Positions 45,401-54,200 of a DNA stretch of 64,000 bases are shown here, one piece after another. A program made the position numbers and the translations under genes. Origin of the DNA: Parafrankia sp. EUN1f. Its GTDB lineage: Bacteria > Actinomycetota > Actinomycetes > Frankiales > Frankiaceae. The number at the start of each line of letters is the position of its first letter. Position 1 is the first letter of the stretch. The stretch spans positions 1 to 64,000 of the forward strand of contig NZ_ADGX01000003.1 of NCBI RefSeq assembly GCF_000177675.1. The letters are read 5' to 3'. Under the pieces are notes generated by a model, which ran no database searches, was not told the origin of the DNA, and saw only the letters and a list, made by a program, of their open reading frames with translations.

Positions 45401-45864
45401 CCGGCGCTGACCGCGAGCCGCAGCACATGCGGATCCCCGCCGCTCTGCAGAAGTTGCCCGAAGACCGCCACCAGCCGTTCCCAGGCCGCGTCGGTGTTGG
45501 CGGCGGCAGCGGCCACGGCCGCCGGGTCGGGAGCGGTGCCGAAGCCGCGAAGGAGCGGTTCGGGTATGGGCAGCCGGGAGCCGGAGAGGTGGACCACGAG
45601 CAGGAGCGCCGCGGCGGTGCCGGCCTCCCGCTCGACATGGGGCGCCCCCAGCGCGAGCGCGCGCTCCCAGTGCAGCATCCCGACGAGATGACAGGTGTGC
45701 GGTATGTCCTCGGCCCGGGTCGTGGCGGCGACGAGGTCGACGGCCTCGGTCAGCGCCGCCGTGTCGACCATGCCGTAGGGGCCGCGATCGCCTTCAAGCC
45801 TGAAACGAAGGGCGGCTGCCGCCCGCGCACGCGTGGGATCTCCGTTTCGTGCCGTTGTCACCAT
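42403..45864 (-). CDS. TPR-CHAT caspase-like protein
   Basis: A 1153-residue protein with an N-terminal TPR solenoid and a C-terminal CHAT domain, a caspase-clan peptidase fold. Repeats of the FERTGDLDALDEAIE type recur about every 45-55 residues from about residue 180 to 560. The CHAT region has WWIPGGLLAYFPLHAA, the catalytic histidine H1018 in WAHFACHAG and the catalytic cysteine C1062 in YLSACGTA, so peptidase activity is possible. A (GNA)6 repeat sits just before the histidine half. The ATG at 45864 is followed by a GTG; AGGGGA lies eight bases upstream. It is divergent from a gene that could be a partner or regulator. TPR-CHAT proteins occur in cell-death and defence settings; the role here is inferred. 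Confidence 0.85.
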   Translation of the reverse strand: MVTTARNGDPTRARAAAALRFRLEGDRGPYGMVDTAALTEAVDLVAATTRAEDIPHTCHLVGMLHWERALALGAPHVEREAGTAAALLLVVHLSGSRLPIPEPLLRGFGTAPDPAAVAAAAANTDAAWERLVAVFGQLLQSGGDPHVLRLAVSAGRNAVAGTRRDGSGPLMFPAFLGGALQRLFEQTGDLDALAEALEVARAAVDQATVGNPDRPMCLYTLADAARVAFEHTGEVELLYEAVEHNRSALGIMPEDHDQRALPLSGLSLTLRKLYERTHDATLLDEALEAGTAALAAAPAGHTVPAILQLNQASLLQAKFLRTGHQPLLAEAIAATRQALGSVPPRSPLLLAGRYNLATLLKAQFERTGDLAALDEAIDATRAVVRDTPHDHPDAAFYQAGLVGQLQTRFQRTGDLTALDEAIELGHEALAATPPRHPSRPLHLGNLAVAQQAKAEHTGDVRLLQEAVDHHRLAVSTTADASHRAPALSNLCNALRSMFERTGDLDAINEAIEAGRAAVAATAQDHPDRSAFEVNLAASLSALGFSGDATAPAHEALALLETAASRVAARTAVRVEAARGWGRLAMRTGQLEHAARGFATGVELLPRLAARGLARSDAMHWLATYAQLASDAAACLLSSGRPDRAVELLETGRGVLLGQAMDARSDITALRAADERAAEVFLHLCEQLDADPSSGASRTADLTTRPGADRVAGLTPEPSAAPWPGLATTVAPADRRRALAEELETLLARIRTLPGLQRFLLPAQVTHLIAEARSGPLVMINLSRYRCDALILTAAGVQVCELPDLSVAAVRSRLSTMRAALTATRGDRTSRQEAEDVMHETLAWLWDTITRPVLDSLGSAGHAEGDDAGRDRIWWIPGGLLAYFPLHAAGRHRESAGRGSRDGQAVMDRVVSSYSPTVRALAHARARHAGNAGNAGNAGNAGNAGNAGRPSGGEARTPRVLAVAMPHTPGATDLPCVLQECEQLAGLFPNAQVLTGPDATRDAVLAHLPTTSWAHFACHAGSDPTDPSNNHLLVHDHADRPLHVQQISRLRLENPQLAYLSACGTAVTSPDLADEAIHVVSAFQLAGYSHVIGTLWEIDDAVATQIAEQVYTRLAAHGSDAGHAWSCVHDALRLFRDRYPNLPTLWAAHVHAGA
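43027..43080 (-). repeat. Six 9-bp units encoding (GNA)6 in the CHAT protein
   Basis: Six perfect copies of GGCGTTCCC (plus strand) encode Gly-Asn-Ala repeats between the conserved WIPGG block and the catalytic part of the CHAT domain. The loop length is likely variable between strains. Confidence 0.92.
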
Positions 45865-45891
45865 GTATCCGTTTCCCCTGGACCACTGGGC

Positions 45892-45897
45892 CATAAT
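45892..45897 (+). promoter_or_regulatory. -10 element for a leaderless transcript
   Basis: CATAAT at 45892-45897 matches five of six bases of the -10 consensus and ends six bases before the GTG at 45904. Transcription would begin at or next to the start codon, so the mRNA is probably leaderless. No clear -35 is seen. Confidence 0.55.
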
Positions 45898-45903
45898 TCG
45901 ACT

Positions 45904-46467
45904 GTGCCGGACATACCTGAAGCATTGGCCGCCATCATTCTCGAAGCCAGTGAGGAGACGATCAGCCAGACCGGCTTCTGCCCGCAGCCGCAGGTCCACA
46001 TCTTTCTGGAGGACATGGACGCCGCCTACGTCGGCTACGTCGTGTCCCGCCGTTTCTACCGGGGTGACGACGCCGCCTCGGCAATAGCTGCTCTCGGTGT
46101 GCTTCCTTCGGTCCTGATGGCAACACGCCTCATCATCGCCTGGGAGGACAGCGACCTGCGTACCGCGCTGGAACTGCCGGGGAACGGCTTCGCCACCGGC
46201 ATGGTCCTGGTGGACGCGAGCTTCGACAGGCACGTGCTGCGCTGGCACCCGTTCCGGGCCGAGGCCGCGCCTGCCGGCTCGGCCGCTCGAGCCAGGGTCA
46301 CGTGGGCCACACCGGCCAGATACGAGAACGTGCCGCTGCTGGCGCCGATCGAGGCGCTGCTCGCTGTCTGGCGGGAGTTCCGTGGCGATGATCTCGAGCG
46401 GACGGCCCTCGAGCTCCAGCAGGCCGGCTACGAGGTGAACTGGGCCTCGCCCATCGCCGGGAAGTAG
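45904..46467 (+). CDS. Uncharacterised protein divergent from the TPR-CHAT gene
   Basis: A 187-residue protein I do not recognise. It starts MPDIPEALAAIILEASEETI (GTG start), has a mixed alpha/beta pattern with IIAWEDSDLRTALELPGNGF and MVLVDASFDRHVLRWHPF, and ends ELQQAGYEVNWASPIAGK. No membrane segment, cysteine cluster or catalytic motif is evident. A -10 element directly abuts the start codon. It is divergent from the TPR-CHAT gene with only 39 bp between start codons, so the two share a promoter region and may be co-regulated; a CHAT substrate or regulator is a guess only. Confidence 0.7.
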   Translation: MPDIPEALAAIILEASEETISQTGFCPQPQVHIFLEDMDAAYVGYVVSRRFYRGDDAASAIAALGVLPSVLMATRLIIAWEDSDLRTALELPGNGFATGMVLVDASFDRHVLRWHPFRAEAAPAGSAARARVTWATPARYENVPLLAPIEALLAVWREFRGDDLERTALELQQAGYEVNWASPIAGK

Positions 46468-46529
46468 CGCCGGTCACGGCCCGGCCCGGCCCTGCGCCGT
46501 CTCCTGGTCATCGGCTGGTGCGGCGGCGG

Positions 46530-46712
46530 TCAGGAGGTGTCGGGAGGCCCCGGTGAGGCACCGGCCGGGCCGGTGGGCGGCGGCGGTGGCTCATCCTCCT
46601 GCGCCTCTCCTTTCGGCTGGTAGCCGCGGGATTCGTCCCCGGACCGCGCGAAGAACTCGCGCTCCCAGGGCGTCAGCCCGTCATCCGGGCTGGTCGGGTG
46701 GCTGTGGGCCAT
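46530..46712 (-). CDS. Small hydrophilic protein next to the DUF6338-like gene
   Basis: A 60-residue protein (MAHSHPTSPDDGLTPWEREF start, then FARSGDESRGYQPK) with an acidic, Pro-rich tail. No domain is recognised. It starts inside the last 32 bases of the upstream gene in another frame, so translation is probably coupled. A GAGCAGGAC ribosome site is plausible. Its overlap suggests a joint role with the membrane protein. Confidence 0.6.
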   Translation of the reverse strand: MAHSHPTSPDDGLTPWEREFFARSGDESRGYQPKGEAQEDEPPPPPTGPAGASPGPPDTS

Positions 46713-47382
46713 GGTCGTCCTGCTCTCCCTGCGTATTCCGGGCGGGGGTGACCAGCTCCATGATGTCGACATCCGCCATTCTTATGTAAATGCCGTCGGT
46801 GCCCTCCACCGGGGAGCCGAACGAACCGTCCCGGCCCATTCTGTAGGACCGCTGTAGATACAGATCCGCCGGCTGTGGATAACCCGAGGCGTACGATCGG
46901 CTCCCGTACCAGCCGCCGACCCAGGTCCCGTCCTTCAGCCGTGCGCGGACGAACCGGGGGCCGCCCTGAGCCGCCGCGCCGAAGAGGTGGTCCCAGGCGG
47001 TGGGTGTCGACCGGTAGGCCGAGCCGGCGTGCCGCCGTTGCCACGACGAGACCGCGGCAGCGGCGGCGCCGGGAACACCGAAGACGAGCAGCAGTCCCCA
47101 GGCTGCCGTGCTCCGCGGATGGTCGATGAACGGCGCGGACAGGCCGGAGAGCTCGGCCCGCCGCCAGGCCGTGACGAGTGCGGGCCCGGCGACCACGAGG
47201 TACACCGCGTTCAGGACGACGCTGGCGGTGACCGCGCGGAGCACCCGTTCCGCCAGCTGCGTCTCACCGGCCACCGGGCCGCGCCACCGCTCGCGCAGGA
47301 ACTGGTACGTCACTCCGGGCAGGACGAGCAGTACGACCGCGACCGTCTGACCGATGGTCGAGGGCGGTTGCACGGTCCTCAT
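46681..47382 (-). CDS. DUF6338-like membrane protein
   Basis: A 233-residue protein with hydrophobic helices near residues 10-27 (TVAVVLLVLPGVTYQFL), 50-72 and 97-118, then a soluble C-terminal domain with ARLKDGTWVGGWYG, QPADLYLQRSY and DGIYIRMADVDIMEL. This layout fits the DUF6338 group, which has no known function. The ATG at 47382 is chosen after a weak AGAAGAG site. The C-terminal part resembles small strand-rich sensor domains, but this is uncertain. Confidence 0.65.
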   Translation of the reverse strand: MRTVQPPSTIGQTVAVVLLVLPGVTYQFLRERWRGPVAGETQLAERVLRAVTASVVLNAVYLVVAGPALVTAWRRAELSGLSAPFIDHPRSTAAWGLLLVFGVPGAAAAAVSSWQRRHAGSAYRSTPTAWDHLFGAAAQGGPRFVRARLKDGTWVGGWYGSRSYASGYPQPADLYLQRSYRMGRDGSFGSPVEGTDGIYIRMADVDIMELVTPARNTQGEQDDHGPQPPDQPG

Positions 47383-47623
47383 CTCTTCTGCGCTGGTGCC
47401 CGACTGTGTGCTGGTGCCCCGGCATCGCTGTGGGAGGCCGGTGCCGTGGTCGAACCGCCGTGGCCGCCGTGGCCGCCGTGACCGCCGCCAGACCTCTGGT
47501 GGCACCCACGGAGCCGGGTCTGTCCGCGACCGTATCCGGCGCCCGGCGGGTCACGGAGCGCAGGGTCGTGACGCCCCACGGGAACCGGCTGCCCACCCCC
47601 GTCCCGGTGTGGTCGCCGTGGGA

Positions 47624-49201
47624 TCAGGCGGTCAGATGGGCCAGGTCACCGTCGATGATGGTGGCGCGCACGTGCGCCGCGTCCGGGTCGTCGAGTGCGT
47701 CCCGCAACGGCAGCCGGAGCAGGCACAGGTCCGCGGGCATACCCCGATGAATTCGGCGGGGACGGGCCGGGGCGCCCGGGGAGCCGAGAAACAGGTCCAG
47801 CGCGGCCTGCGCGTCGACCCGTTCGCCAGCCCCGAGCAACCGGCCGGACCCGGTCAGCCGGTCGCGCGCCGCCCGTACCGCCCGCCACGGGTCGGGCTGC
47901 CCGAACGGGGCGTCGGTACCGGCCGCGACCTTGATCCCGGCGGCGATGAGTGATCGGCACGGATAAAGCCAGTCGAGGTCGTCCGGGTCGACCTCGGCGA
48001 GGTAGATGTCGCCACGTTCGGCGATGAAGTTCGGCTGTGTGACCACTGTCAGGCCGGCCGCCGCGATCAGAGCCGCCAGCTCCGGTGGCACGACCGCGCC
48101 ATGTTCGATCCTGTCCGCGGGCACTGCGGGAGCTACGGAAGGCGCCACGGCCCGAGCCGGGCCGGCGGCCTCGAACGCGGCGAGCGCAACCACGAGCTGG
48201 ACCCGTGTGACACAGTGCACGGCCACCGGAACGCCCGCCAGCCGAGCGCCCCGGACGCGCTCGGCCAGATCATCCGGCGGCGGCAGATCGGTGTCGTCCA
48301 TCATGATCTTCATGGGTCCGAGTGAGACCCGGGAGAGCGGTGGGGGCGGGTCCGGGTCCGTCGCCGCGCTGCGCATCAGAGTGAGACGTTGCGGCAGCGC
48401 ACCGGAGTTGACCGCCGCGACGAGTGCGGCCGCGTCCGAAGGACGGCGGTCCGGGGTGGCGTCGGTCAGGCCGGTGACGCCCATGGCAACCGCGGCCCGG
48501 CCGACCGCCCCGAGATCGGCCGGTACCTGCGGGATTCTGCCAGCCAGCCACCCGTCCAGCCGCCACAGCCGACCGGTCGGGGTTCCCTCGGATGTCCGCT
48601 CGACGCCGGCGACGTCCCGGGCGGCTCCCGTGTCCAGCAGCCCGACCTGGAGCAACGCGGCCGAGTTGAGGACCCACAGCGCCCCGCCACGGTGCTGCAC
48701 CCTGGTGGGGACGTCACCGGTCAGGGCGTCCAGGGCGGCGCGGTCAAGGTCGCCGGCCACCGACTGGTGGTAGCCCACGCCGCGGATCCAACCGCCCGCC
48801 GAACCACGGGCCGCCGAACCACGGGCCGCCGAACCACGGGCCGCCGCCGCGGCGGTTCGCAGTCGCGCCACGAACTCACCTCGGCTGGCGATCTCCGGCG
48901 GGCCGAGGCTCACCGACGAGGTGGACGCGGCCAGCGACATCAGGTGCAGATGGTGGTCATGCAGGCCGGGTAGCAGCGCCCCGCCGGCCGCGTCGATCTC
49001 AGACTCGCCGCCACCGCGGTCCAGACGCTGGCCCGGTCGCCCGATCTCGGCCACGACTCCCCGCACGATGCGAACGTCGACAGGCCCGGACGAGGAATGA
49101 CGGGCAAGGATCTCCGCTCGCCGCACCAGCAAATCGTCACCCCTGGAACGTCTCGGGAACGTCGACAGGCCCCGTGCCAGGTTACGGCCCGGCACGGGCA
49201 C
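47624..49201 (-). CDS. Amidohydrolase family protein (YtcJ-like)
   Basis: A 525-residue metal-dependent amidohydrolase. Metal ligands are expected in LLPGLHDHHLHLMSL, PVAVHCVTR, RIEHGAVVP and AAGTDAPFGQPDPW. A small N-terminal beta-sandwich (LLVRRAEILARHSSSGPVDV) and its C-terminal return (PADLCLLRLPL) frame the TIM barrel. The substrate is unknown. Residues about 121-137 hold ARGSA repeats encoded by three 15-bp copies. The gene is divergent from the crotonase gene with a 66-bp gap. Confidence 0.82.
   Translation of the reverse strand: MPVPGRNLARGLSTFPRRSRGDDLLVRRAEILARHSSSGPVDVRIVRGVVAEIGRPGQRLDRGGGESEIDAAGGALLPGLHDHHLHLMSLAASTSSVSLGPPEIASRGEFVARLRTAAAAARGSAARGSAARGSAGGWIRGVGYHQSVAGDLDRAALDALTGDVPTRVQHRGGALWVLNSAALLQVGLLDTGAARDVAGVERTSEGTPTGRLWRLDGWLAGRIPQVPADLGAVGRAAVAMGVTGLTDATPDRRPSDAAALVAAVNSGALPQRLTLMRSAATDPDPPPPLSRVSLGPMKIMMDDTDLPPPDDLAERVRGARLAGVPVAVHCVTRVQLVVALAAFEAAGPARAVAPSVAPAVPADRIEHGAVVPPELAALIAAAGLTVVTQPNFIAERGDIYLAEVDPDDLDWLYPCRSLIAAGIKVAAGTDAPFGQPDPWRAVRAARDRLTGSGRLLGAGERVDAQAALDLFLGSPGAPARPRRIHRGMPADLCLLRLPLRDALDDPDAAHVRATIIDGDLAHLTA
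48796..48840 (-). repeat. Three 15-bp units in the amidohydrolase gene
   Basis: CCGCCGAACCACGGG is repeated three times without change (starts at 48796, 48811, 48826). It encodes ARGSA repeats in a loop. Confidence 0.92.
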
Positions 49202-49255
49202 GCCACCGTCTGGTCGCCCGACCGCTCTCGCCGGCGCGGGTCAACCGACAGGGCC

Positions 49256-49261
49256 TAACGT
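49256..49261 (+). promoter_or_regulatory. -10 element for a leaderless crotonase transcript
   Basis: TAACGT fits the TANNNT actinobacterial -10 form and ends six bases before the GTG at 49268. No ribosome site precedes that GTG, consistent with a leaderless mRNA. Confidence 0.5.
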
Positions 49262-49267
49262 GGCGCA

Positions 49268-50431
49268 GTGGATGTCCATACGGTTGATGTGGGAGCCGCT
49301 GACTCGGGAACGGCCGAGCCGTTCGGCACGGTCCTCGAACCGGATGCCGCGCTTGCGCGGCTGCGCGCCGACCCCGAGAGGTTCGCGGCCTTCCACGGGC
49401 AGCCGCTGCTGGCCGTCTGGGCACGCGGGCCGCTGGCGGTGGAGGTCGCGGCCCTGGCCCGGCGGCTGTCCTGTGTGCTCGTCGCCGTGGCCCCCGACCT
49501 GGGCGATCTTCCGGCCGGCATCGAGACCGCTGGTTTCGACGTCCTGCTGACGCAGGAGTTTGCTCCGCCCGCCCCCTGGGTCGGGCCGGTCAGACCGGGG
49601 AGCACCCTCGCGGACCCGCTGGCGGCGATCGCCGCGACGACCCGGGCGGTCCCGGGCGCGGCGGTCGCCTTCGCCCAGCTGGTGCGGTATTCGGCAGGTA
49701 TCGACGTCGGTGACGCCGTGGTCGCCGAATCGTTCACCTACTCGACGCTGCAGGGCGGCCCCGAGTTCGCGGCCTGGCTGGCGGCGCATCGCGCCGAGCG
49801 GGAACGCCGCGCGGCGCGGCGCGCCGCCGCCGGCCGGCCGGCGCCCGCCCCGGCGACCGAACCGGCGGTCCTCGTCGAACGGGACGGGGACGAGCTGTGG
49901 GTCGTCCTCAACCGGCCGCGGGTGCACAACGCGGTCAGCAGGGACATCCGCGACGGGCTTGTGTCGGCGTTCGCGCTGGCTGAGGCCGACCCGTCCATCG
50001 TGCGGGTGCGGCTGAGGGGGGCGGGGCGCACCTTCTGCAGCGGCGGGGATCTCGCCGAGTTCGGCACGCTGCCGGATCCGGCGCGGGCCCACGCGGTGCG
50101 GACCACGCGCAGCATTCCGCTGGCGCTGCTGCGCTGCGGCCGTCCCGTCACCGCCTACGTGCACGGGACCTGTGTCGGGGCCGGGGTGGAGATCCCGGCG
50201 TTCGCCGAGCGGGTCGTCGCCGACCCGGCCACCACGTTCCGCCTGCCCGAGCTGGCGATGGGCCTGGTACCGGGCGCGGGTGGGACGTCGAGCATCGTCC
50301 GGCGCGTCGGTCGCGAGCGCACCGCGTTCATGGCCCTGACGGGCTGGGCCCTGGACGCGTCCGTCGCGGCGGACTGGGGCCTGGTCGACGAGGTGCGCCC
50401 GGTCGGCGGTGATCAGCACCCCGATCGCTGA
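49268..50431 (+). CDS. Enoyl-CoA hydratase/isomerase-fold protein with N-terminal extension
   Basis: A 387-residue protein. The C-terminal 190 residues are a crotonase fold: VVLNRPRVHNAVSRDIRDGL, the oxyanion segment FCSGGDLAEFG, YVHGTCVGAGVEIPAFAERVV and PELAMGLVPGAGGTSS. The first 190 residues form a separate Ala-rich domain with no close relative known to me; it may bind a partner or CoA. The substrate is unknown. It is probably leaderless (TAACGT six bases upstream). Inverted TGATCA motifs at 50408-50450 may end its transcript. Confidence 0.8.
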   Translation: MDVHTVDVGAADSGTAEPFGTVLEPDAALARLRADPERFAAFHGQPLLAVWARGPLAVEVAALARRLSCVLVAVAPDLGDLPAGIETAGFDVLLTQEFAPPAPWVGPVRPGSTLADPLAAIAATTRAVPGAAVAFAQLVRYSAGIDVGDAVVAESFTYSTLQGGPEFAAWLAAHRAERERRAARRAAAGRPAPAPATEPAVLVERDGDELWVVLNRPRVHNAVSRDIRDGLVSAFALAEADPSIVRVRLRGAGRTFCSGGDLAEFGTLPDPARAHAVRTTRSIPLALLRCGRPVTAYVHGTCVGAGVEIPAFAERVVADPATTFRLPELAMGLVPGAGGTSSIVRRVGRERTAFMALTGWALDASVAADWGLVDEVRPVGGDQHPDR

Positions 50432-50629
50432 TCACGTAAGTCTGATCACCGAGGTCCCCTCGACCGACGGAAAGGGTCAGCGCGGGGGCCCACCTTCGGG
50501 CCGGGCCCGCACTTTCGGGCGAACGTCGATCGCACCACTCGACGATCACCCGGGGCTGGTTAGCGCGCCCGTGGCGGGGCACGGTCAGGACAGGCCTGAC
50601 CCCATCGAAGCGGACGAAGGGCTCGGCAG

Positions 50630-51046
50630 ATGACCGGCGAGCGCCACGTGCTGGATGTCGAGAGCGCGACCGAGGAGATCTACTTCCGGTGCCGCCGGTG
50701 CCACAGCACCTGGCATCGTTCGTACACGGTCGCTCGATGGTTCGAGGACGATGGTGGTTACATGGAGGTCTACCGGCACAACGGCGTGCCGGTGCCCTCC
50801 CCGCGCAGCGGCCCGGTCTGCCTGAGCTGCGGTGGCCTGCGGGTCGACTGGTCGGATTCCCCGCTGCCCCCGCTCCAGGAGCGGCCGCCGACGCCCGGTC
50901 CGGTATCGCCACGGCAGGCCCGATCGGTTGCCTGGCCGTCGTGGCGCACCGGGGTTCGTGACGAGTGGCCGCCGCGCCGCTCCGCCTTCCCGTTCATGCT
51001 GCCGATCCGGCCGCAGCTGTATCCCCGCACCTTCCACTTTCCGTGA
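50630..51046 (+). CDS. Zinc-ribbon hypothetical protein
   Basis: A 138-residue protein with two CxxC pairs, C21/C24 (FRCRRCHSTW) and C64/C67 (VCLSCGGL), which would form one zinc ribbon over the first 70 residues. The middle is VARWFEDDGGYMEVYRHNGV. The C-terminal half is Pro/Arg-rich. Zinc ribbons of this sort often mediate RNA or protein contact; no specific role is assigned. A strong 17-bp hairpin follows. Confidence 0.7.
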   Translation: MTGERHVLDVESATEEIYFRCRRCHSTWHRSYTVARWFEDDGGYMEVYRHNGVPVPSPRSGPVCLSCGGLRVDWSDSPLPPLQERPPTPGPVSPRQARSVAWPSWRTGVRDEWPPRRSAFPFMLPIRPQLYPRTFHFP

Positions 51047-51052
51047 TGGAGC

Positions 51053-51090
51053 GGTGCGGGCGGCGGCTCTGCGGAGCCACCGCCCGCACC
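51053..51090 (+). terminator. Terminator after the zinc-ribbon gene
   Basis: GGTGCGGGCGGCGGCTC (51053-51069) pairs with GAGCCACCGCCCGCACC (51074-51090), 16 of 17 positions, around a TGCG tetraloop. It starts seven bases after the stop. Confidence 0.8.
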
Positions 51091-51233
51091 GGCCGACGGG
51101 ATCGGTCCCAGGCCAGGTCTCAGGCCTGCGTGCGTTCGGCGCCGCTCCGACCAGCGCCATCAGCGCGAACATGGCTGCCCACAGCAGCCTGACGCGCAGC
51201 GATGACGGGTCGCCTGGCATCAACCGAGGGTAG

Positions 51234-54200
51234 CTAACCGAGGGCGGCTGCTGCCCCCGGGAACGCCCCCGGCGCCGGTGGATCGGCAGGTGATGCGGCC
51301 GGTGGCACGGCGGGTGTGGCCGGTGCCGGGCGGATGCCCAGCTGGTCGAGCTGCTTCCACAGGCCGTCGAGAGTCCGGCCCGGATGGCGGTAGAACTCCG
51401 AGCCGCGGATCCGCCAGAACGTCCAGCCGAGCCGTTCCAGGATCCGCTGCCGGCGAAGGTCGGTCTCCCACTGCTCCGGGCCGTGGTAGCGGTCGCCGTC
51501 GCATTCGACGGCGAGCCGGGTACCGTCGCCCTCGACCACCAGGTCGATGCGGAAACGCCCCACCGGGTGCTGTGGGCGCACCCGGTAGCCGCGGGTGAGG
51601 ATCTCGCGCAGCACCGCCCGCTCGAACTCGCTCTCGCAGCGGTCCGCGAGGCGGGTGACCTCCTCGGCGGCGGGCGCGGCGTACATGTACTCGATGAGCT
51701 GGCGACGGACGTCGTCGTCGCGCAGCGTCTCCGGTGCGACGGTGTGGAACACCCAGAGCTGGTCGCGGGCCCGGCTCGCCGCGACGTTGACCCGTTGCAG
51801 GTCACGGCGCCGGGTCGCCGCCGAGCGGTTGTCGTCGGCGACGACGGACACGAAGATCACATCGCGCTCGTCGCCCTGGAACTGGTAGGGGTCGCCCACC
51901 CGGATCCGGCGGCGGACGTACTCCTCCTCCCCGAGTTTCTCGACCAGGCTGTGCTCGATCAGCCGGGGCTGGCCGGACCCGAGCAGGGTCACCACACCGA
52001 ACGTCATGCCGGCGTAGGCGGGGTCGGCGCAGCAGTCGACGATCTGGTCGACCACCGCGGCGGCCTCCACCTCGTTGGCATCGCCGAACCGGCCCGACGC
52101 CCGCCCGCCCCCGGCGACGCGGACCGGGCGCAGCGCCGGGCCGACGGTGATCTCCGGAGTCTCACGCAGCGGCAGGATCTGCTGGTCGTAGAACCGGTTG
52201 GAGAAACCGATGATCTCCGGCAGGCAGCGGAAGTGCTCCTTGAGCACGACCGTGCGCGGGAACACCCGCGCCGCGGTGTCGTAGAGGCTGGCCTCGACGT
52301 CGAGCAGCGAGCGGTGCGCCACGTCGGGCAGGTGGTTCTCGATCAGCGCGAAGACCCTGTCCCGCGGGACGCCGACGGCGGACGGGCTGGTCTGCTGGTC
52401 GTCGCCGACGACGACGGCCTTGCGCCCCAGGCTCAGCACGCCGAGGGAGAGCACGTCGCACTGGCTGGACTCGTCGACGATGACGACGTCGAAGGGCTCG
52501 TTGACCCGCGGGTCGAAGCTTTCCATCACCCGGTGGATCGGCATGATCCAGACCGGGACCGCGCCCATGGCCGCGGTCATGTGGGCACGGGCCTCGGCCC
52601 GCCACCGACCGGCGAAACGGCCGGTGCCCTTCCCGACCCGGCTCAGGGCCTGCACCCACCCGGTCAGGGCCTGACGCTGCTCGGAGCCGAGGTTGCGCGC
52701 CAGCGCCAGCCGCGCCGATCGACCGGCCACCTCCAGCACCAGCCGCTGGCTCTCCTCGGTCGCCGCGCCGAGGCGCCGTTGCAGCGCCGGGATGTCGGCG
52801 CCGGCATGCAGGTCGGCGAGCCAGGTCTCGGCCTGCCGCCACCGCCACAGCTCGGTGAGCAGCCCTGGATCGCCGCAGGTGGCCTGGTCGCCGTGCTCGG
52901 CAAGCACCCGGGCCGCCCAGCGGGGTGCCACGGCGGCGAGCCGCCCGGCGAGCTCGGCCCGGCGCTCGACCTCGGGCCGCGCCGAACGCAGCCGGGTCGC
53001 GGAGTCGAGTGCCTGTGCCCAGCGGAGCGTGTCGCGGTGATCGAGCGCGTCGCCCAGCTCGGCCCACAGGGGGCTCGCCGCCGGCGTCGACGCGCCGGCA
53101 CGCAGGTGTTCGGTGAGACCGGCGAGCTCCGCCCGCGCAACCTGCTGCGCGATCCGCTTCTCGGCGAGGTCGAGCAGGCCGGCGTGGTGCACCAGATCGG
53201 CCGCGGTCGGCCGGGTGGGTGCCTCGCGGAACACCGCCACCAGCCGGTGCGCCAGCTCACGGCCCTGGCCGGCCTCCCAGCCCACCGCGGCCGCCAGCTG
53301 CCCGCTCACCGCGTCCAGCGCGGGAACGGGCGCGAACACCGCCGCGGCGGATCCGCCGCGGTCGTCGGTGGGGCCGCTGGGGCCGGTGGGGCCGGTGGGG
53401 CCCGTGAAGCCTGGGATGCCCGGCGCGCCGAGCTGTTCGGCGACATCGGCGTAGCGGCCCAGCGCGGTGCCGACCCGAATCCGGCCGGTGATCGCGGCAC
53501 GCACGATGTCCAGGTCGTCGGCGGTACGGGGCGGGTAGCCGTCGACGAGCAGCTGCTCGGCGTAGTCCCGCAGGCCCCGCCCGCCGAAGCGGGGCAGGCC
53601 CTTCCCGGCCGCGAACCGGCCGCGTAGCTCGTCGAGCTGTTCGAGCTGGGTGCGGGGATCCGTGTCGGGCACACCCACCCGGTGCCCGAACAGCTGCCCG
53701 CGCAGGTCGTGCAGCTCGGCCACCGCCGCGGCCAGCTCACCCGCCTGGACCTGCCAGAACTCGGCCAGCCGCGGCGAGTACGCACACTGCTCCCGCAGGC
53801 GGTCCAGCCACGGCTCCTCCAACGGGCGCAGGACCTCCGCGCCGGCGAGGAGCTCGGTGCGCAGCTCGGCGAGCCCCGCCGCGCCGAGCCGGTCGACCGC
53901 GTCGGGCGCGAGACCCAGACGCTCCCCTTCGGACACCTCCTCATCGAGCTCGTCGAGCCGATCGAACAGGGCCGACAGCGGCGCGGCGCCGGGCAGCGCA
54001 ACCGGGTCGGGCAGGTCGAGGCCGGCAGCCTCCGCCTGAGCCGGCGGGATCCGCCGGGCCAGGGCGAAGAGCTCCTCGAGCTCGTCGAGCCGCAACGGCG
54101 GTGCGGTGGCGGGGTCGATCCGGTCCGGGATGAGGCCCAGCTCGACCGCGGTGCTCGCCAGCCATTCGGACACCCCGGCGGCCCGGAGCCGGCCGCCCGG

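Noticed and set aside
51047-51220. Minus-strand small membrane-like peptide after the helicase gene
   Set aside because: It begins LRVRLLWAAMFALMALVGAA, but the frame then runs as low-complexity sequence across the zinc-ribbon gene, and no good ribosome site is seen.
51384-53627. Long plus-strand frame opposite the helicase-nuclease
   Set aside because: Antisense shadow of a well-supported gene with intact helicase motifs.
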